From Stomoxys calcitrans (taxonomy: Eukaryota; Arthropoda; Insecta; Diptera; Muscidae), in the NCBI RefSeq assembly GCF_963082655.1, contig NC_081552.1, positions 199,624,781 through 199,688,780 on the forward strand: DNA of 64,000 nt, written 5' to 3'. The notes beneath the pieces are model-generated. The model saw only the letters and a list, made by a program, of their open reading frames with translations. It had not been told where the DNA came from and searched no databases. Below are positions 57,067 through 64,000 of this stretch, piece by piece (the stretch's first letter is position 1; each line of letters opens with the position of its first letter). Both the position numbers and the translations under genes were made by a program.

Positions 57067-57990
57067 GTGAACTATGAACTATTGGTAAGTCCTTCTGTCT
57101 ACCGTTCCGAGTGTCTCTCTGACCTACCTTGACGGCTGCAAAAAATTCCTTAAAAGCATCATCTTCTTAGTTTCCTTTCTGTGTTGCCCCTATTTGAGAG
57201 AAACTTCTTCCGTTCCGAGTATCTCTGACCGCACCGTGGTGGCCTATGCAAAATGGATGTGTCTCATGGTATCGTCCTTAGTTTCCGTTCAAATAGGGTT
57301 AATTTGAGAGAAACTTCTTCATCTGAGCTCCAGTAGATTCCAGGAGTTATGTTTGCCACGCTTGTTTTGTTGTAGTATTCCCACATACAATCCAGGGGGT
57401 GGGCAATTTTAACTCTGATGATATTAGGGTTCTAGGGCCACATTTTTTGGTGCTTTTTGGGGGAACGCCCCACGCCTCTTAGGGGGAACGCCCCACCCCT
57501 AAACCTTTCCAAACGGGCATATAGCCCAACCAGTGCAATATGGGACTTCAATGAAAGGTAAATATGAGTACAGTGCGAATATGATGTACAAATTTCGCTA
57601 CAAAAGTCTGTACCTTAACACCATCATCGTGTCCTCCTCAGTTTCCGTTCTATGTTACCCCTATTTGAGAGAAACATCTTCATCTGAGCTGCAGTTAAAT
57701 CCAGGAGCTATGTTTTGGCACTCTTGTTATGTTGTAGTATTGCCACATTCATACTGGGGGTTGGGAAATTAACACTCTCTGATGATATAAGGGTTCTCAG
57801 GCCAATTTTTCTTTTGAACCCTTTTTTTTGGGTTGAAATACCTAGGGGCAACGCCCCACCCCTAAACCCTCCCAAGCGGGCATATAGACCAACCAGTACA
57901 ATATGGGGCTTAAATGAAAGGTATTAAGAAGTAGAGTGCGATTCTGATATAAAAATTTCGCTAAAAGAATCTGCGGGCCCGCAACACCGG
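57067..57990. repeat. ~361-bp imperfect tandem duplication
   Basis: GAGAGAAACTTCTTCATCTG at about 57306 recurs as GAGAGAAACATCTTCATCTG at about 57667. The downstream text (CCAGGAG(T/C)TATGTTT, GTTGTAGTATT, ACGCCCCACCCCTAAAC, GGGCATATAG) is parallel for about 300 bp. A partial third copy starts near 57150. The phrase 'CAATATGGG(A/G)CTT(C/A)AATGAAAGGTA' is the reverse of the family B unit. Confidence 0.72.
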
Positions 57991-60215
57991 ATATACCAGC
58001 AAATATCTTCCTTCCTTCATTTTCGCTTTAGGGAACTTCCTTCAATATAGGCCATATCAAATGGACCTTAAAAAAGTTTGATCTGAGAAATTTGAGAGTT
58101 TTTTAGAATTTTGCTCTACTGTTTCAAACAAACCGATTTGCCGGACCTTCACATTCGTTCACATTGTGAAAACATTTACAAAAAATTATTACTTTAGATC
58201 CTCTTTTGTGGTGATTGGTGTTGTGCTTAATGTGAATCAAAATTTCGCCATTGACCTCTTTTAAGCCTCTAAACAGATTAAAAAGACTTTTGCATGAATA
58301 GTTTATGGCATTAGCGCTTCCTGTGAATTTTTGTTTTTCCTTTTGTCCTCCTCCTCACTCTCTCTTGAATGAACATATGTACCAGCACTTGCCTTGAACA
58401 TTAAATTTGGTAAAAAGCTTATGACCACATTTAAGTGCTTCGAGGCACAAAATGCTCGTTAAGCCACCACTGACCAAAGCAGCAACCAACCCACTGAATT
58501 ATTTTCTCCTGCTCCACCAAAGGGAAGACATAAAACTGAAGCACATGCCACTAATACATCGCATGCAAGTGTGTGTCAAGCACACTTATTGTGACAAAGC
58601 ATAGCCTAGTTTAGTGGCCTGGACATAAGCTGAAGGGCTAACAGCGATTATGTGCGTCCAAATGCTTAGGAATCGCATTTCAAGTTTTAACCTTCCTGAC
58701 AGCCTTCCCTTCTCCATTCCCAAAAAGGGTTAGCGTGTCGTTGTTGAAATTCTAACAACAATTATTTTTAATCGGATTTTTACCTTTGGTAGCGATTAAA
58801 GGCAAAAAACTAAACTTTAAATTGCCGGACGCCATATCGCCTTACACTTGTTGTTGTTGTTACTACTTCAACACAAGCCGGTCAACAGTTGACCCCCAAA
58901 ACCTAACCCCCAAACAAAGTTCGATGTGTTGGAAGATCCTTTCGCCTGCTGGTGTTGAGTTACAACACCGCCTTCTCGTGTTAATGTATTTGTATTGTGC
59001 CGTGTCATAATTGCTGCTTTGGTTTAGCACCTTTTGTAAATCAATTAAATATTTTTACGCTGCAAAGTGTACGCTTACATGTTTTATATAGCGTATGGCA
59101 TTTGCCTTTGCACCCCCTCACCAACCTGCATGCTAACGCTTAAATGTCAACAATGTTGTATTACAATTTAAAGGAATTGAGTTTTAAATTACTGAAGAAA
59201 GTTGAAAGTTGGCGTATAGTAGTGGAAGAGGGTAAATATGTAAAAATATGAAGTCTGCTAATTTTTTTTTTAATTGGAAAAGTGTAGCTAATGGAATTAT
59301 CATGAAATTTATAATTTTTGATCTGGGCCAAAAAGATAATTAGGTTAAACAAGACATGATTGCTTTTCTTCTATGACTTGTGCAATTTACAATATGATCT
59401 CCTATGATACGGTTCTATATGGGGCTTTATATTGATTTTTGTTTTATTTACAATCATCTCCGTCTGTGCCATAAAATATCATATTTGTATCTATTAGTTA
59501 ACTTCAAATTCATACAAATATTTATTTATGTCTAATATTCCATAAATAGTTTATACCACATATTTAAAGGTGAAGGTATTCAGTTCTTTCTTATTGTCCC
59601 ATGACCATCATCACTTACAACAACATAATCGACATTGTCATCTTCATTATTGATGATGGTTTTTCATTCAATGCCGGAATCATTTATTTTAATGCTTAAA
59701 CATAAATAGAACAGAAATGCGAAAAGAGTTCCAAAAGGTTTTTCTATCAACTTGACAATATGTCATCTGTTGTTGATTGTTGTTGCTGTTGTGGTTGGTT
59801 TGTTTAGATGTTCTATGATTAATAGTAAGTTTAATGCAAAAATCTTAAATGGGTTGCTCTGACAGTCTATCGAAATGAAGCCATTTAACATATTTGTTGT
59901 TTGAAGGCGGAAATATCTCCGAAAGAGAGGAAATATACTCGTATTATACCCACTCACAAAAACACACACATATTCATAAATGCTAACATTTACAACATCT
60001 TTCCATTACATGCTCATTTATCACCCACATTTATTCGCTTTTCCCCTTTTTTCCCTTCATTTGTCATTTGTATTCATGGGGGCGAGAGAAAGAAAGAGTG
60101 GTGGTAGCGTGCCATTAATGTTATTTCTTTTAAATATTTTAACATTCATCAACCAATGAGATAGCCGCTGAACATTAATAGCTTAAGACCGTAGGTATAA
60201 ATTACGAGGGCGATG
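57991..60215. other. Longest unassigned stretch
   Basis: No recognisable transposon, array or gene. The frames (60-80 codons) have no motif. It includes TTGTTGTTGTTAC at 58849-58861, a TGTTGTTGATTGTTGTTGCTG run at about 59768-59788, and a small CA-rich run near 59955. It could be the most promising single-copy host DNA in the window. Confidence 0.5.
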
Positions 60216-60219
60216 TATA

Positions 60220-61690
60220 AACTAAAAATAATTTTCACAGTGTAATTTTCACAGTAATTTATTAAAGAAATTTTCACAGCGTAAAAATTTACTAAAGAAA
60301 TTTTCACAGTGTAAAAATTTACTAAAGAAATTTTGTCAGTGTAAAAATTTACTAAAGAAATTTTCACAGTGTAAAAATTTACTAAAGCAATTTTGACGGT
60401 GTGAAAATTTACTAAAGAGATTTTGACGGTGTAAAAATTTACTACAGAAATTTTCACAGTGTAAAAATTTACTCAAGAAATTTTCACAGTGTAAAAATTT
60501 ACTCAAGAAATTTTCACAGTGTAAAAATTTACTCAAGAAATTTTCACAGTGTAAAAATTTACTATAGAAATTTTCACAGTGTAAAAATTTACTAAATAAA
60601 TTTTCAGAGTGAAAATTTACTAAAGAAATTTTCAGAGTGAAAATTTACCAAAGAAATTTTTAGAGCGAAAATTTACTTAAGAAATTTTCAGAGTGAAAAT
60701 TTACTAAAGAAATTTTCAGAGTGAAAATTTACTAAAGAAATTTTCAGAGTGAAAATTTACTAAAGAAATTTTCAGAGTGAAAATTTACTAAAGAAATTTT
60801 CAGAGTGAAAATTTACTAAAGAAATTTTCAGAGTGAAAATTTTCTAAAGAAATTTTCAGAGTGAAAATTTACTAAAGAAATTTTCAGAGTGAAAATTTAC
60901 TAAAGAAATTTTCAGAGTGAAAATTTACTAAAGAAATTTTCAGAGTGAAAATTTACTAAAGAAATTTTCAGAGTGAAAATTTACTAAAGAAATTTTCAGA
61001 GTGAAAATTTACTAAAGAAATTTTCAGAGTGAAAATTTACTAAAGAAATTTTCAGAGTGAAAATTTACTAAAGAAATTTTCAGAGTGAAAATTTACTAAA
61101 GAAATTTTCAGAGTGAAAATTTATTAAAGAAATTTTCAGAGTGAAAATTTACTAAAGAAATTTTCAGAGTGAAAATTTACTAAAGAAATTTTCAGAGTGA
61201 AAATTTACTAAAGAAATTTTCAGAGTGAAAATTTACTAAAGAAATTTTCAGAGTGAAAATTTACTAAAGAAATTTTCAGAGTGAAAATTTACTAAAGAAA
61301 TTTTCAGAGTGAAAATTTACTAAAGAAATTTTCAGAGTGAAAATTTACTAAAGAAATTTTCAGAGTGAAAATTTACTAAAGAAATTTTCAGAGTGAAAAT
61401 TTACTAAAGAAATTTTCAGAGTGAAAATTTACTAAAGAAATTTTCAGAATGAAAATTTACTAAAGAAATTTTCAGAGTGAAAATTTACTAAAGAAATTTT
61501 CAGAGTGAAAATTTACTAAAGAAATTTTCAGAGTGAAAATTTACTAAAGAAATTTTCAGAGTGAAAATTTACTAAAGAAATTTTCAGAGTGAAAATTTAC
61601 TAAAGAAATTTTCAGAGTGAAAATTTACTAAAGAAATTTTCAGAGTGAAAATTTACTAAAAAAAAGATTCACAGTGAAAATTTACTAAAA
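60220..61690. repeat. 28/30-bp minisatellite, about 51 copies
   Basis: 60240-60600 uses a 30-bp unit (TTTTCACAGTGTAAAAATTT then ACTAAAGAAA). From about 60600 a 28-bp variant (TTTTCAGAGTGAAAATTTAC then TAAAGAAA) takes over and is almost perfectly homogeneous to about 61650. The sharp change in unit length and homogeneity marks a recent expansion of one variant. Minus frames at 60149-60536 are translations of the array. Confidence 0.95.
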
Positions 61691-62118
61691 ATTTATTTCG
61701 CTGCAAAAGATTTGAAGATATATGGCACCAAATCTTCAGTCTCATAGTTCTCGTCTCGTCAGCTATGTGACACACAGTGGAATTATATTTAGATGTGTCA
61801 GAACTGCGATTCTCGCGTGAAATGCCTTCATCGGGAGACAAAGATTCGAACCGCGTGGAGACATAACTACATGCTGTCTAAGCAATACCTTCTAGGCTGC
61901 TATCGCAGGAACCATCCAAATCATCATCTTGTGGATAGGTATCCACATGCCGAAAGCCTTAAGCGCTGCCAGAACCTCTTGTTCAAGCTGCATATCAAGC
62001 AGGTCTAGATAACATTCATATAGGCCTCAGAGTTTTTAAAAAAATTTAATGGTTTAACATTTTTTTAGTCAATTCCTGCAACAACCTTTCTAAAGTCGAT
62101 GTTCACTGCAAAACGATG
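61691..62118. other. Unassigned spacer
   Basis: The 71-codon plus frame at 61793-62008 has no known signature. Nothing else is seen. Confidence 0.4.
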
Positions 62119-63028
62119 TCTATACCCACCACCAATGGATGGGGTATACTAATCGAGACACTTCGTTTTTAGCACCTCGAAATATTCGTTTAAAACCCTA
62201 TATATATACTAAATCGTCTGGACAATGTGAGTCGATCTAGCCATGTCCGTCCATCCGTCTGTCGAAATCACGATACTGGTTGAACGCATAAAGCTAGCCG
62301 CTTGTAATTTTGCACAGATACTTACAATTGGTAAAGGTCGTTGGGGATTGCAAATGGGCCATATGGGTTCAAATGTGGATATAGCTCCCATATAAACCGA
62401 TCTCCCGATTTGACTTCTTGAGCCCCTGGAAACCACAATTTTCGTCCGATTTGGCTAAAATTTTGCACATGGTGTTCTGTTATGACTTCCAACAACTGTG
62501 CTAAGTACCGTCAAAATCGGTCTATAACCTGATATAGCTCCCATATAAACCGATCTCCCGATTTGACTTCTTGAGCCCCTGGAAACCACAATTTTCGTCC
62601 GATTTGGCTAAAATTTTGCACATGGTGTTCTGTTACGACTTCCAACAACTTTGTTAAGTATGGTCCAAATCAGTCTATAACCTGATATAGCTTCCATATA
62701 AACCGATCTTTCGATTTGACTTCTTTAGCCCTTACAGGCTGCCATTTTTGTCCGATTTCGCTGAAATTTTGCATGCGATGTTCCATTATGACTTCCAACA
62801 ACTGTACCAAGTACGGTCCAAATAAGACTTTAACCTGATATAGCTCCCATATAAGCCGATCTCTCAATTATCCTTGTTCGGTTCCTAAAGGCTTTAATTT
62901 CGCTGGTTTGACTGAAGTTTGTTATGTAGAATAAAATGAATTAAGTTATCATAAATTTTTACCAGAATCCTTGGTGGTGGGTTCCCAGGATACGACCCGG
63001 CGGAACTTAGTACGCTTTTACTTGTTTT
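62119..63028 (+). mobile_element. Complete short palindrome-ended ~153-bp element
   Basis: The head hairpin has TATACCC at 62121-62127 pairing with GGGTATA at 62142-62148. CATGTCCGTCCATCCGTCTG follows, then about four units (CTCCCATATAAACCGATCTC; two neighbouring units are almost identical at 62390-62620). The tail is GGTGGTGGGTTCCCAGGATA, a degraded ACGACCCGGCGGAAC palindrome and TTAGTACGCTTTTACTTGTT. It carries no coding sequence and is a compact reference copy of the family. Confidence 0.83.
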
Positions 63029-63799
63029 ACTAAATTTCCTTCATAAGCAAAATACCGGTAGTAAATTTTCCTTGCCTTCGGCTTCTTTAAGGTCCCCTCG
63101 AAAATTGCAGCTCTTCTTTATCGAATCGGTAATTCCTTAATTATGCTCGACATTTTTATGGCATTAATTTTGTTTTTTGTTTTTTTTTTTTTGCCTCCAA
63201 TACCCTTTGATTTACAACCTGGTACATAATCACGTTATGGCTTCGTGCTTCTTGTTGTTGGTATTTTTATTTTTCAACTTTACTTTAATGACTTGGCCTT
63301 ATTTAATGAAATCTCTGCGGTAATGAACGCCTCATTGCACAGAGCTGAAAATCACTGAATATTGTTGTTGAATATCGTAAATGATGTTGGAAATCGGCAA
63401 ACTGCTCTGGGGAAATGCATTGGATATTTTATTACATTTGAAAATAACGGAAGGAAATGATGGTGCTGGTGCACAGTTTACATGAGTTTTTTTTTTTTGT
63501 TTTTAATTTAAATATACGACCCGAAAACAAGTTGAATTGACCAAAGGCAGTTTTTATGGTTTCTTCTTAAATTGTCATTCTTTAGGTTATTTTTCCAATG
63601 TAAGCTATTATATCCATGGCATTTTACATGAACTCTGGCAAAGAGAGTATAGATGAGAGTTGCAGTTTTACCTGCAATCATCATGCCTCATGTTCACTCT
63701 ATGTAAGCTTGGACTGATCTCATGATTTTATTCTTGAGGCAGAAGAAGTAAAGTGCTCAAAAGTCCTTTTCCGTTTTGACCCAATGGAGTCAAAAATTG
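63029..63799. other. Unassigned AT-rich stretch
   Basis: Poly(T) runs at 63178-63192 and 63490-63499; no gene or array. Confidence 0.5.
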
Positions 63800-63899
63800 T
63801 TTTTTTCTATACCCTCCACCCTAGGATGGGTGTATACTAATTTCGTCATTCTGTTTGTGACTACTCGAAATATTAGCCTGAGACCCCATATAGTATATA
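63800..63899 (+). mobile_element. Head of another ~153-bp element
   Basis: TTCTATACCCTCCACCCTAG...GGGTGTATA (63808-63836) is the head hairpin, followed by the usual CTCGAAATATTAGCCTGAGA and CCCCATATAGTATATA. The element is interrupted here by a MITE and continues beyond the window. Confidence 0.8.
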
Positions 63900-64000
63900 T
63901 TGGGTTGCCCAAAAAGTAATTGCGGATTTTTCATATAGTCGGCGTTGACAAATTTTTTCACAGCTTGTGACTCTGTAATTGCATTCTTTCTTCTGTCAGT
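63900..64000 (+). mobile_element. Mariner-type MITE, cut by the window edge
   Basis: TTGGGTTGCCCAAAAAGTAA after a TA, then the interior matching 15787 onward (TCATATAGTCGGCGTTGACA, CACAGCTTGTGACTCTGTAA). The right part lies outside the window. Confidence 0.9.

Noticed and set aside
60149..60536. Minus frames with 'KISLVNFYTV' and 'SKFLHCENF' repeats
   Set aside because: Accidental translation of the 30-bp minisatellite units.

Overview
The window is repeat-dominated, non-coding DNA from an insect, most likely a calyptrate (muscid-type) fly. This host guess rests on the AT-rich sequence, several fly-like non-LTR retrotransposons, a tRNA-derived SINE, mariner-type elements, and dense copies of a ~153-bp repeat (core GCTGCCATATAAACCGATCT). 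That repeat reminds me of Stomoxys/Musca sequence, but this is recollection and was not searched. I found no intact host protein-coding gene, no rRNA and no functional tRNA gene. Every long open frame is either a broken transposable-element gene or an accidental frame across tandem repeats.

Layout: 0-5 kb holds ~153-bp repeat pieces, a LINE endonuclease fragment and RT/C-terminal fragments. 6-8.1 kb is a minus-strand RNase H-bearing LINE beside a second LINE type. 9.5-10.5 kb has a SINE and a reverse-transcriptase relic. 12.2-14.3 kb is a palindrome-ended element filled with ~153-bp repeats. 14.5-15.7 kb is a LINE, followed by a 236-bp mariner-type MITE. 17.1-19.3 kb is a Helitron-like element inserted into a SINE. 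19.5-20.8 kb is a dead mariner, itself split by a SINE. 20.9-24.9 kb is ~153-bp and ~132-bp repeats. 25.9-28.1 kb is a second Helitron-like element containing a MITE. 29.4-31.0 kb is a LINE with an in-frame 162-bp triplication. 31.1-32.5 kb is a 29-bp minisatellite. 32.5-37.3 kb is a Helitron-like end plus ~153-bp and ~132-bp repeats. 37.4-38.4 kb is a second 29-bp minisatellite. 38.6-39.1 kb is a 167-bp tandem repeat. 39.1-41.1 kb is a LINE with a foreign insertion. 42.4-44.4 kb is a second palindrome-ended array containing a MITE. 44.5-45.6 kb is a tandemly duplicated LINE+SINE unit. 45.8-47.8 kb is ~153-bp elements, a LINE piece and a broken MITE. 49.3-51.9 kb is a 305-bp dimeric higher-order array. 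52.1-53.9 kb is LINE sequence. 54.8-58 kb is SINE, ~132-bp repeats and a SINE-split LINE. 60.2-61.7 kb is a 28/30-bp minisatellite. 62.1-63.0 kb is a short complete palindrome-ended element, and the window ends inside another one carrying a MITE.

The gaps between these (about 2.1-2.9, 5.1-6.0, 8.6-9.5, 11.1-12.2, 16.0-16.6, 22.0-22.8, 28.5-29.4, 34.5-35.5, 41.1-42.4, 47.8-49.3, 53.9-54.7, 58.0-60.2 and 63.0-63.8 kb) look like single-copy intergenic or intronic sequence. I can assign no gene to them.

The main interest is the insertion stratigraphy (transposons inside transposons) and the tandem repeats. One ~153-bp monomer length runs through several diverged subfamilies, one of them dimeric, carried in elements with a hairpin at each end. 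Two separate 29-bp minisatellites share a core in opposite orientation.
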